From an uncultured bacterium (lineage in GTDB: Bacteria > Bacteroidota > Ignavibacteria > Ignavibacteriales > Melioribacteraceae), in the NCBI GenBank assembly GCA_937936675.1, contig CALDDL010000170.1:1-22744 (forward strand): a stretch of DNA of 22,744 nucleotides, in the 5' to 3' direction. The translations under genes and the position numbers were made by a program. Every line of letters starts with the position of its first letter. Position 1 is the first letter of the stretch. Positions 1 through 6,587 of this stretch are shown here, piece by piece. The notes beneath the pieces are model-generated. The model ran no database searches and was not told the origin of the DNA. It saw only the letters and a program-made list of their open reading frames with translations.

Positions 1-83
1 TCTGCGAAAGGTTTCGTCTTATTATCCTGCGAATAAACAATCGTTACGGTCAATAGTATTAATAGTAAAAATATTTTTTTCAT
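1..83 (-). CDS. N-terminus of a secreted protein, cut by the window edge
   Basis: An ATG at 83-81 opens a frame that stays open to the window edge, giving 27 residues. The first 19 (MKKIFLLLILLTVTIVYSQ) form a clear Sec signal peptide: two lysines, a leucine/isoleucine-rich core and a likely cleavage after S-Q. The SMP-30 signal peptide in this window also ends in S-Q. About seven mature residues (DNKTKPF) follow, too few to assign a family. The gene sits 199 nt downstream of the SMP-30 gene, and the gap holds several dyad sequences, so it probably has its own promoter. No strong Shine-Dalgarno sequence is visible before the ATG. The signal peptide makes the call fairly secure. The function is unknown. 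Confidence 0.7.
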   Translation of the reverse strand, partial: MKKIFLLLILLTVTIVYSQDNKTKPFA

Positions 84-119
84 TTTGGTTCAGTATATAA
101 TTTAAAAATTTGCTGCGTC

Positions 120-130
120 GGGTTTAACCC
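120..130. promoter_or_regulatory. Short dyad GGGTTTAACCC upstream of the edge gene
   Basis: Five-base arms GGGTT and AACCC flank a single central T. The dyad lies 37-47 nt upstream of the ATG at 83, where a promoter and operator would be expected. A small dyad of this kind could be a repressor half-site pair. It is also short enough to occur by chance in AT-rich DNA, so the regulatory role is inference. Confidence 0.3.
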
Positions 131-172
131 ATTATATGTTCTTATTTTCCATTCGTTTCATTTTATCTTTAT

Positions 173-185
173 GCGATATGCCACT
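173..185 (-). promoter_or_regulatory. Shared upstream motif AGTGGCATATNGC, copy 1
   Basis: Read on the minus strand, this is AGTGGCATATCGC. A near-identical copy (12 of 13 bases) occurs in the only other sizeable non-coding gap of the window, at 2103-2115, in the same orientation relative to the downstream gene. Here it starts 102 nt upstream of the ATG at 83. Finding it in both gene-free gaps suggests a binding site for a common regulator. No function is known to me. Confidence 0.35.
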
Positions 186-220
186 AAGAGTTAAACCTCT
201 TTATTATTTTCAATATTCGA

Positions 221-265
221 TTACCATTGGTACATATTACCAAACCCACTGCATGCAGTAATATG
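221..265. promoter_or_regulatory. Cluster of overlapping inverted repeats
   Basis: Four symmetric elements are packed into 45 bases. TTACCA (221-226), TGGTA (228-232) and TTACCA (237-242) are alternating half-sites; TGGTA and TACCA (238-242) form a dyad with a 5-nt centre. CATATTAC (233-240) and GTAATATG (258-265) are perfect 8-base inverted repeats around a 17-nt centre. ACTGCATGCAGT (248-259) is a perfect 12-base palindrome. There is no T-run on the minus-strand exit side, so it does not look like an intrinsic terminator. I read it as a likely operator region for the edge gene, or as a structured 3' end of the SMP-30 mRNA. Confidence 0.4.
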
Positions 266-282
266 CCTAATCTTATTACCCT

Positions 283-1224
283 TTATTTCAGTTTATATTT
301 ATATAGTGAACCGCCGGCAGTGATAAAAAGATAATCACTAAATTTTCCTTTACCGAAGCACAGATTAGAAGGTACTTCGGGAAGTGGAATACGGAATAAC
401 TCATTCCCTTCCGGATCATATTTACCAATATATGGAGCTGCTTCTTCACGAATCGCAGCCCAGATATTTCCTTCCGAATCGACTTGTATTCCGTCCGGTC
501 CTGTTGGATATGTAAAGGAAACAAGTTTACCAAGATATTCCATCGGACTATTCTCGTGAAGTAAAAATTTAGCAATGAAATTCCCTTTTAATTTATCGCT
601 TGGATTTGTTGCCGGATCGGTCTCATCATTACAAACTACATAAAGAATTTTTTCATCGGAAGAAAGTCCGATACCATTTGGCATGGATATCATTCCGGTA
701 AGAAGCTCCACCTTTCTATCGGGAGTAACTTTATAAACTCCGTTTACCGGCTGTTCAATCGGTTCATGCCCCGAATAACGCGGATCGGTAAAATATAAAT
801 TCCCTTTCGAATCGAATACCAAATCATTAGGAGAATTGAAATGATTATCGTTATAATAAGCGGCATAAATTTTTGCTCTCCCCGTTGCAATATCGGTAAC
901 GGTAATTCTTCTTCCACCATAATCAGCAGCCTCGCATGCATAAAGATTACCTTTATAAATTTCTAATCCATTAGCCATACCGCTAGGAGAACGATAAAGA
1001 ATTGTTTTACCAGTATTAGCATCATAAAGCCAAATATTACCTGCCTGAAGATCGGTTTCTGATGTAAAGGTTAGATCGGTAAAAAATATTTTCCCGTCAT
1101 CTGTGCAAACGGGTCCCTCGGTGAAGAACCCGTCTGAAAATACTTTCTCTAATTTACCGGAGGAAGTTTGTGAAAAAATCTGACTAATTGCTGCAAAGAA
1201 AATTAATACTACTATCTTTTTCAT
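283..1224 (-). CDS. Secreted SMP-30/gluconolactonase-family protein
   Basis: The 313-residue protein starts with a Sec signal peptide (MKKIVVLIFFAAISQIFSQ, about 1-19), so it should act in the periplasm or outside. The rest is a six-bladed beta-propeller of the SMP-30/gluconolactonase/LRE family, which hydrolyses sugar lactones using a divalent metal. Likely metal ligands fall in the expected order: E36 in TEGP, N133 in SPND, N183 in MPNG and D244 in GPDG. Length is normal for the family. A strong GAGGGAG ribosome-binding site precedes the ATG. The gene follows the phytanoyl-CoA-dioxygenase-family gene by 18 nt, so the two are probably co-transcribed. It may hydrolyse a lactone made by a periplasmic sugar dehydrogenase. 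The family is well supported, but the substrate is not known and lactonase activity is inferred. Confidence 0.88.
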   Translation of the reverse strand: MKKIVVLIFFAAISQIFSQTSSGKLEKVFSDGFFTEGPVCTDDGKIFFTDLTFTSETDLQAGNIWLYDANTGKTILYRSPSGMANGLEIYKGNLYACEAADYGGRRITVTDIATGRAKIYAAYYNDNHFNSPNDLVFDSKGNLYFTDPRYSGHEPIEQPVNGVYKVTPDRKVELLTGMISMPNGIGLSSDEKILYVVCNDETDPATNPSDKLKGNFIAKFLLHENSPMEYLGKLVSFTYPTGPDGIQVDSEGNIWAAIREEAAPYIGKYDPEGNELFRIPLPEVPSNLCFGKGKFSDYLFITAGGSLYKYKLK

Positions 1225-1242
1225 AACTCCCTCATTAAGTTT

Positions 1243-1986
1243 TTATTTTAATTTCTTTCCGTTCTCTAAAAATTTTTCGTCAAGTCCTTTAAGCGATCCA
1301 TCGGGCTCTAATATTACTTCGGGAGAATATTGCAGTGCCCAAGCACGTCTCATTCTATCGGTACTATTAGCTCCTGATCTATGGAAAGCAACACTCGAGA
1401 AGACAACAATAGAACCGGCTTTAACGTTCATCAATTCGCCTTTCTCCTGCCCGAAATAACCATGCCGATCGCCATCGGGTTGAGTAACGTGTTCGACCTT
1501 TTTATCGGTACCTGCCTTGGAATAAGGGAGAATCGATATCGTTCCGTTTTCTTCATTTACATCATCGAGCGGAATCCAAAAATTCACATAATACTTATGG
1601 TCTCCATCAACGTAACCGGAATCTTGATGCCAACCGAATTCAGCACCCTTCTTATCCGTACCTTTAACTACAAATTGCTCCCAGAAAAGATAAGCAGTAT
1701 CTCCGATAGTTGCTTTGCAAAGATCCGCCATTAGATCAGAGAATAAAAATTTCGCAAGGTAAGGGCGATCCTTATAAGCATTGAAAACGAAGTAACGGCT
1801 ATTCTTGCGGCTAAGTCCTAATTTATCGGTGCCTGTCCGTTCCATCTCGTCGTCTTGTGCTTTTATTAATGTATCGCATTCAGCCTGCATCTCTTTCAAT
1901 TGCTCGGGTGTGATTGCGTTTTCAAGAACGAAATAACCTTCTTCTTGATATTGTTTCTTTTGTGCTTCCGATATATGTGTGCTCAT
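1243..1986 (-). CDS. Phytanoyl-CoA dioxygenase (PhyH) family Fe(II)/2-oxoglutarate oxygenase
   Basis: The 247-residue protein has no signal peptide or membrane segment and should be cytoplasmic. It carries the iron-binding triad of the family: H120-x-D122 in GWHQDSG and H202 in AFHRSG. A downstream arginine near 211-213 fits the 2-oxoglutarate carboxylate anchor. The family hydroxylates diverse small molecules, and few bacterial members have a known substrate, so no reaction is assigned. A strong GGAGG at 1992-1996 sits 5 nt before the ATG and fixes the start. This is the first gene of a two-gene unit with the lactonase, behind a 244-nt gap that should contain its promoter. Pairing with a lactonase is compatible with oxidation of a sugar or polyol, but that is inference. 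Confidence 0.87.
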   Translation of the reverse strand: MSTHISEAQKKQYQEEGYFVLENAITPEQLKEMQAECDTLIKAQDDEMERTGTDKLGLSRKNSRYFVFNAYKDRPYLAKFLFSDLMADLCKATIGDTAYLFWEQFVVKGTDKKGAEFGWHQDSGYVDGDHKYYVNFWIPLDDVNEENGTISILPYSKAGTDKKVEHVTQPDGDRHGYFGQEKGELMNVKAGSIVVFSSVAFHRSGANSTDRMRRAWALQYSPEVILEPDGSLKGLDEKFLENGKKLK

Positions 1987-1991
1987 TCTAA

Positions 1992-1996
1992 CCTCC
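1992..1996 (-). promoter_or_regulatory. Ribosome-binding site of the PhyH-family gene
   Basis: A perfect GGAGG lies 5 nt upstream of the ATG at 1986. It is stronger than most sites in the window, many of whose genes rely on overlap with the preceding stop codon. It supports the chosen start. Confidence 0.7.
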
Positions 1997-2017
1997 GTTT
2001 ATTATATTATTTTAATA

Positions 2018-2051
2018 GTTATAAATATTTCATAACGCATATTTGTGTAAA
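2018..2051 (-). promoter_or_regulatory. Possible promoter with overlapping dyad for the PhyH-lactonase unit
   Basis: On the minus strand a TTTACA (2051-2046) is followed after 18 nt by TATTTA (2027-2022), a weak -35/-10 pair. A dyad with 5-base arms (GTTAT 2018-2022, ATAAC 2032-2036) overlaps the -10 side. It lies 32-65 nt before the ATG at 1986. In AT-rich DNA such matches are common, and sigma-factor preferences in this group may differ, so this is only a candidate. Confidence 0.25.
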
Positions 2052-2102
2052 CTATATGAAGTTACTTTAAAAATTTTTTTTTGATTAAGAAACGACCTAA
2101 TT

Positions 2103-2115
2103 GCTATATGCCACT
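2103..2115 (-). promoter_or_regulatory. Shared upstream motif AGTGGCATATNGC, copy 2
   Basis: Read on the minus strand, this is AGTGGCATATAGC. It matches 12 of 13 bases of the element at 173-185 and has the same orientation relative to its downstream gene. It starts 129 nt upstream of the ATG at 1986. It is a candidate binding site shared by both transcription units downstream of the main operon. Confidence 0.35.
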
Positions 2116-2230
2116 TATAAAAAACTAACGTACTAAAAATTATTTTCTGCTATTTCACAATTCGCAATAACCTCACATGAAATAATGGGAGTCAGATTAT
2201 TAAAAAGCTCAAACATAGACCCACTAATTT

Positions 2231-3523
2231 TTATTTAGCTATACTCTCTAAAAGCTTATTTCCTTTATGCGCCTGCTCTTTAAGTACTTCAGCTGCATCC
2301 TTATTGCCAAGAATTGTCTGCTCCACCGCTTCGGCAATAATTTGATTTATCTCAATTTTATAATGGTCAATGGGCGATTGAGCTCTCGCTATTTTTATTT
2401 GATCGATAAAAGCACTCATATATTTATCTTCGGAAAGGAATTTTTTATAACTCTCCAATTCTAAAGTTGATTTGCGAACGGGAAGATATCCGGAAAGCTC
2501 GGAGAAAAGTGCCTGATTTTCAGGCTGAATAAACCACTTTACAAATTTCCAAGATTTCTCGGGTACATTAGATTTCTTAAAAATCGCAAGATGCTCTCCT
2601 GCTATATAAGTAGCTTTATCTTTCGGTCCGGCGGGAAGTGAAGTTATACCCCACCTGAATTTATTTAATTTTTTATAAACGGGTAGATTCCAAGGTCCAT
2701 CCATTACCATAGCAAGAGTTCCCGATGAAAAACCGAGATCATGCGAAAGAGTGAAACCTGAAAAATGCATCATATCAAACATCTTCTTCCAGAATGAAAG
2801 TGCTTCTATCGAAGGAGCTTGATCGATCAATAATTTTGTCTGTTCGTTATTAATAATTTTTCCGCCTGCCTGCCAAACAAAAGGCTCCCACTGCAAAACC
2901 ATCCAGATCGAAAGCTGTCCCGAAGCAGGAAACACCGGTATATAAAAACCATATTGATCAATCTTACCATCTCCGTCTTTATCGACCGTTAATTTTTTCG
3001 CAGCCTCATAAAGTTCATCCCATGTAGTGGGTGGAGTATTTGGGTCTAATCCCGCTGCTTTAAAAGCATCCTTATTATAATGAAGTGCTAAGACAGTTGC
3101 TTCCATTGGTAGAGCGTATAACTTACCGTTCCACATTGCCGATTTAAGTAATTCAGGGAAAAAATCATCTGTCTCTTCTTTAGATAATCCCTCCTTCGAT
3201 TTGATAAAATGATCCATATCATATATCGCATCACCTTCGATAAGTTTATCGATAAAATCGGAATGGATCCATGCTATATCGGGTTGTGTTCCGCTCTGTA
3301 TCGAAGTAATTAATTTTTGGACTAATGCATCTCCGGTGGGAACGTATTGAGCTTTTATATGAATACCGGGATTTTCTTTTTCAAATTTCTCGATCATCTT
3401 ATTTAATGCGGATTGAGTGGCGGGGACAAAGCTATGCCAAAAGAGAACTTCATTATCGTTTCTCTCTCCGCCCGAGCAGCTTATTATAGCAATAAATATT
3501 ATAATCGTAACAAAATACTTCAT
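2231..3523 (-). CDS. Family 1 extracellular solute (sugar)-binding lipoprotein of an ABC importer
   Basis: The protein (430 residues from the ATG) resembles MalE/UgpB-type binding proteins, which deliver oligosaccharides or glycerol-phosphate compounds to an ABC importer. The N-terminus is a lipoprotein signal: MKYF, a hydrophobic stretch, then a lipobox ending I-I-S-C, with the lipidated cysteine at about residue 16. The mature part has the family pattern: a strand with WHSF, the ENPGI segment, the QSGTQPDIAW segment and an NGKLYALP segment. At the start, TGATG joins the stop of the upstream nucleoside hydrolase gene to this ATG. A GTG one codon earlier (3526) would also work. It is the last gene of the long operon. 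The MalK-like ATPase lies three genes upstream, but no permease gene is present. The ligand is unknown. Confidence 0.88.
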   Translation of the reverse strand: MKYFVTIIIFIAIISCSGGERNDNEVLFWHSFVPATQSALNKMIEKFEKENPGIHIKAQYVPTGDALVQKLITSIQSGTQPDIAWIHSDFIDKLIEGDAIYDMDHFIKSKEGLSKEETDDFFPELLKSAMWNGKLYALPMEATVLALHYNKDAFKAAGLDPNTPPTTWDELYEAAKKLTVDKDGDGKIDQYGFYIPVFPASGQLSIWMVLQWEPFVWQAGGKIINNEQTKLLIDQAPSIEALSFWKKMFDMMHFSGFTLSHDLGFSSGTLAMVMDGPWNLPVYKKLNKFRWGITSLPAGPKDKATYIAGEHLAIFKKSNVPEKSWKFVKWFIQPENQALFSELSGYLPVRKSTLELESYKKFLSEDKYMSAFIDQIKIARAQSPIDHYKIEINQIIAEAVEQTILGNKDAAEVLKEQAHKGNKLLESIAK

Positions 3524-4404
3524 CACTTAAATACGCTAAAATATTCTTCAAAGAATTTGTCTTTATTAACGGATAAAGCTACTTCATGCTTTCCTTCATC
3601 ATTCGGATTCCATCTTGTAATGCCGGGATGCTCATTATCATCAATATCTAAATTGATATCTCCCTTAGTAAAAGTGCAGATATCATTATTAAATATTGTG
3701 GTAGCGGCTAATGGATCGTGGAATGTAATAGAATCATAAAACTTCTCGAACCATACAGTAGCGAAATCTAGAACAGGCTTTAGGAGCGGATGCTTGAATT
3801 TTTCTTTTACTTCTTTTGAATCCATTATCACCTCTCGAGTAACATCCAAACCTACTGAGCGATGAGTTTTGACTTTTGCGTTATAAACAATTTTGGAAGC
3901 ATGATAATCTCCGAAAGCATTCCATTCGCGAGGATATGCGGTGCTATCCTTTCTTTCAAAATATCCAGCCATCATCACTAATCCTTTTAGTAATGAGGGA
4001 ATCTCGGGATCCGTTGCAAAAAGAAGTCCAATATTTGTAAGCGGTGCAATGGTAAGCAAAGTTACTTCACCCGGATTTTTTCTGATTGTATCACGCATAA
4101 ATTCAATAGCATCATACTTCGGAAAATTTCTTTCATGTTCCCATCGATCAAGAAATACAGCCTGTTGAGCCACTTTTTGATTTTGTTCAATTATTAAAGG
4201 ATTCTCTGCACCGGGATAAATTGGAATTTTTTTTCCAGCGACATTACAAATAGCCGAGGCAATCATTGCCCTCTTTACCGCCTCACCTGTAACAGTCGTG
4301 ATACCGAGTAGATCGCATTCGGGCTTCATCAATAGATATGCTAAAGCAACGGCATCATCAATATCGGTGCCAATATCGGTATCTAATAATATTTTTTCTT
4401 TCAT
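3523..4404 (-). CDS. Inosine-uridine nucleoside hydrolase family protein (IunH-like)
   Basis: This is a 293-residue protein without a signal peptide. The N-terminus carries the calcium-binding aspartate cluster of nucleoside N-ribohydrolases, DTDIGTDIDDA (D8, D10, D14, D16, D17), and a later HDPLAAT supplies the conserved C-terminal aspartate. The spacing DxDxGxDxDDA is one residue pair longer than the classic DTDPGxDD. Characterised members split nucleosides into base and ribose, and length is near the family's usual 300-320. Its ATG overlaps the aldo/keto reductase stop as ATGA, and its own stop abuts the binding-protein start, so all three are translationally coupled. The coupling to a sugar-binding protein suggests the substrate is a ribosyl or other N-glycosidic compound brought in by that importer, which is inference. 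Confidence 0.87.
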   Translation of the reverse strand: MKEKILLDTDIGTDIDDAVALAYLLMKPECDLLGITTVTGEAVKRAMIASAICNVAGKKIPIYPGAENPLIIEQNQKVAQQAVFLDRWEHERNFPKYDAIEFMRDTIRKNPGEVTLLTIAPLTNIGLLFATDPEIPSLLKGLVMMAGYFERKDSTAYPREWNAFGDYHASKIVYNAKVKTHRSVGLDVTREVIMDSKEVKEKFKHPLLKPVLDFATVWFEKFYDSITFHDPLAATTIFNNDICTFTKGDINLDIDDNEHPGITRWNPNDEGKHEVALSVNKDKFFEEYFSVFK

Positions 4405-5429
4405 AGATGCGAACCTTTCTCTAATTCTGCTTTTCTGAAAAAATTATAATACCAATGAGGATATACATTCTTTGGTGCGCTTAATTTATCGAGTTCATCA
4501 AATTGTTCTTTCGTTAATTCCCATTTTACAGTATTAAGATTATCAAGAAGTTGTTCTTTATTTTTAGCTCCGATCACGAGCGAAGTAACCCCTTTTTTCT
4601 TTAATAAATAATTTAGTGAAATCTGAGCGGGACTTACTTTATTATCTTTAGCGATTCTAATCACCGTTCTCATTACTTCTTCGCCTTGAACAACGTCATA
4701 AGGGAAATGCGCACCCGGCTCCTTAATGCGAGTATCCTTGGGCCAATTCTTTTTATCAAAATATTTACCCGATAGAATACCGCCATGAAGCGGACTCCAT
4801 ATTGTATTTGCAATTCCTTCTTCAATCGCAGCAGGTATCATCTCGTATTCAGCTTCCCTTCCGAGAAGCGAATAATAGATTTGATTAACAATTAATTTTT
4901 CCCAACCGTTTTTTTCTGATATCGAATTCGCCTTTACTAATTGCCATCCGTAAAAATTTGAACAACCGATATAACGAACTTTCCCTTGTCTCACTAAATC
5001 ATTAAGTGCCGAAAGAGTTTCTTCCAAAGGTGTAACGAAATCAGCCGCATGAATTAAATACAAATCAATATAATCGGTATTAAGACGCTTTAGACTTGCA
5101 TCGCACGCTTCAATAACTCTTTTGCGAGATAGTCCGTTATCATTTGCTCCTTCACCTACTTTGAATCCGAACTTGGTAGTTAAAATTATATCTTTTCTTT
5201 TTTTACCGAGTGCTTTACCGAGCATTATTTCTGAAGCACCTTCGGAATAAATATCGGCAGAATCGATAAAATTAATTCCATTATCGATTGCCATCGCAGT
5301 TAATTCATCGGCTTCTTTTTGATTTGTTTTGGAAATATGACTCCAGCCTTTACTTCCCGTAAAGGACATCGCTCCATAACAAAGTTCCGATACAAATAAT
5401 CCGCTATTTCCAAGTTTCCTATAATTCAT
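4401..5429 (-). CDS. Aldo/keto reductase family oxidoreductase
   Basis: The 342-residue cytoplasmic protein has the (beta/alpha)8 fold signatures of NAD(P)H-dependent aldo/keto reductases. The catalytic tetrad is complete: D56 (IDSAD), Y61 (IYSEG), K86 (TTKFG) and H127 (YLIHA). The cofactor segment near the C-terminus (VIGAKNKEQLLDNL) is also recognisable. The N-terminal pattern MNYRKLGNSGL...CYGAMSF is that of the AKR branch that includes many bacterial sugar-aldehyde reductases and dehydrogenases. In this context it may reduce or oxidise a released sugar, perhaps feeding the lactonase, but direction and substrate are unknown. The 62-nt leader is the largest gap inside the operon. The 3' end overlaps the nucleoside hydrolase start as ATGA. 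Confidence 0.9.
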   Translation of the reverse strand: MNYRKLGNSGLFVSELCYGAMSFTGSKGWSHISKTNQKEADELTAMAIDNGINFIDSADIYSEGASEIMLGKALGKKRKDIILTTKFGFKVGEGANDNGLSRKRVIEACDASLKRLNTDYIDLYLIHAADFVTPLEETLSALNDLVRQGKVRYIGCSNFYGWQLVKANSISEKNGWEKLIVNQIYYSLLGREAEYEMIPAAIEEGIANTIWSPLHGGILSGKYFDKKNWPKDTRIKEPGAHFPYDVVQGEEVMRTVIRIAKDNKVSPAQISLNYLLKKKGVTSLVIGAKNKEQLLDNLNTVKWELTKEQFDELDKLSAPKNVYPHWYYNFFRKAELEKGSHL

Positions 5430-5491
5430 TTAACTGCCTTTAATTAATTATTTGATTTCGAGATTTTGATTTCATTATTTCACTTCTGATT
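5430..5491 (-). other. 62-nt gap inside the operon
   Basis: This is the only intra-operon spacer longer than 19 nt. It is very AT-rich and contains three spaced GAAAT repeats, with an AAAGG that can serve as ribosome-binding site for the aldo/keto reductase gene. I see no convincing terminator hairpin and no clear promoter. It could hold a weak internal promoter or an mRNA processing site. Confidence 0.4.
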
Positions 5492-6568
5492 TTATTCGAT
5501 TCTATTTCCTGTTTCTAAATCAAAGAAATGAAGTTTATCGAAATCGGTTTTCATAAAAATATTTTGGTTATAAGTAACGGAGCTATCCGCAGGCACTTTA
5601 GCTATATATGTATGTCTGCCGGTAGTAACATGCAAGAACGATTCATTACCCATAAGCTCCACTACCTCCACAAGTCCGTTAATTGAATTTTCCGGATCAC
5701 TTGTAAGATGGAAGTTCTCGGGTCTTATTCCGAGTGTAATCGTCTTACCCGAATAATTTTTTAATACATTTTTATCGGGTAGAGTGAGAGAAAAATTACC
5801 TTCATTCAAAATTACCGATCCATGATTTTCGACAGTTACATTAAAGAAATTCATTGCAGGTGAACCGATAAATCCCGCAGTAAACTTATTAACGGGATGA
5901 TTATATAAATTCATTGCTTTGTCTGATTGCATTATATAACCGTCCTTCATCACTACAATTCTATCACCCATCGTCATAGCTTCAGTTTGATCGTGAGTTA
6001 CGTATATCATAGTGGTCTTTAGGCGGTGATGCATTTTTTTAATTTCCGTTCTCATCTGCACTCTTAGCTTTGCATCAAGATTAGAAAGGGGCTCATCGAA
6101 TAAAAATACATCAGGTTGGCGCACTATCGCTCTTCCTAAAGCCACTCTCTGTCTTTGTCCGCCGGATAAAGCTTTCGGTTTTCTTTTTAGATATTCGGTA
6201 ATATCCAAAACTTCTGCGGCTTCATTTACTCTTTTCTCGATCTCTTTTTTATCCACTTTTCTTAGTTTAAGACCAAATGCCATATTATCAAAAACCGTCA
6301 TGTGAGGATAGAGCGCATAGTTCTGAAATACCATTGCAATATTTCTATCTTTAGGCGCAATGTTTGTAACGTTTCTATCGCCTATAAAAACTTCACCGGA
6401 TTGAGGCATTTCCAATCCCGCTATTATTCTCAATGTAGTGGATTTACCGCATCCCGAAGGACCTACAAGGACAACAAATTCCCCATCTTTCATTGATGTG
6501 CTAATATTATGAAGAACTTTAGTATCTCCATAACTCATCTCAATATTATTTAATTCTACTTTCGACAT
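5492..6568 (-). CDS. Sugar ABC importer ATPase (MalK/UgpC/MsmK family)
   Basis: The protein has 358 residues with all nucleotide-binding motifs: Walker A GPSGCGKST (36-44), Q-loop Q82 in VFQNYALYPH, signature LSGGQ (134-138), and Walker B FLFDEP with D158 and E159, followed by the D-loop SNLDAKL. The C-terminal third (about 240-358) contains the TOBE/OB-type regulatory region, with the LGIRPENF segment typical of MalK/UgpC/MsmK proteins. It would power uptake at the inner membrane. Its likely partner is the lipoprotein binding protein at 2231-3523, but no MalF/MalG-type permeases are in the window. ATPases of this subfamily can serve several importers, so it may work with permeases encoded elsewhere. 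It lies 19 nt after the isomerase-like gene. Confidence 0.93.
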   Translation of the reverse strand: MSKVELNNIEMSYGDTKVLHNISTSMKDGEFVVLVGPSGCGKSTTLRIIAGLEMPQSGEVFIGDRNVTNIAPKDRNIAMVFQNYALYPHMTVFDNMAFGLKLRKVDKKEIEKRVNEAAEVLDITEYLKRKPKALSGGQRQRVALGRAIVRQPDVFLFDEPLSNLDAKLRVQMRTEIKKMHHRLKTTMIYVTHDQTEAMTMGDRIVVMKDGYIMQSDKAMNLYNHPVNKFTAGFIGSPAMNFFNVTVENHGSVILNEGNFSLTLPDKNVLKNYSGKTITLGIRPENFHLTSDPENSINGLVEVVELMGNESFLHVTTGRHTYIAKVPADSSVTYNQNIFMKTDFDKLHFFDLETGNRIE

Positions 6569-6587
6569 TAATATTCACCTTACAAAA

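Noticed and set aside
248..259. ACTGCATGCAGT palindrome as an intrinsic terminator of the lactonase gene
   Set aside because: A 12-base palindrome can form only a 4-bp stem with a 4-nt loop, and GGGTTTGG, not a T-run, follows on the minus strand.
1381..1734. Plus-strand frame of 117 codons and similar short frames antisense to the main genes
   Set aside because: They lie entirely inside well-supported minus-strand genes, have no recognisable domain, and are expected by chance opposite low-GC coding sequence.
2181..2201. Inverted repeat AATAAT/ATTATT downstream of the binding-protein gene as a terminator
   Set aside because: The stem is six A/T pairs with a 9-nt loop and no T-run follows on the minus strand, so it is too weak to call.
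3524..3526. GTG at 3526 as start of the sugar-binding protein
   Set aside because: The adjacent ATG at 3523 forms TGATG with the upstream stop and already gives the full lipoprotein signal. The two options differ by one codon and cannot be fully separated.
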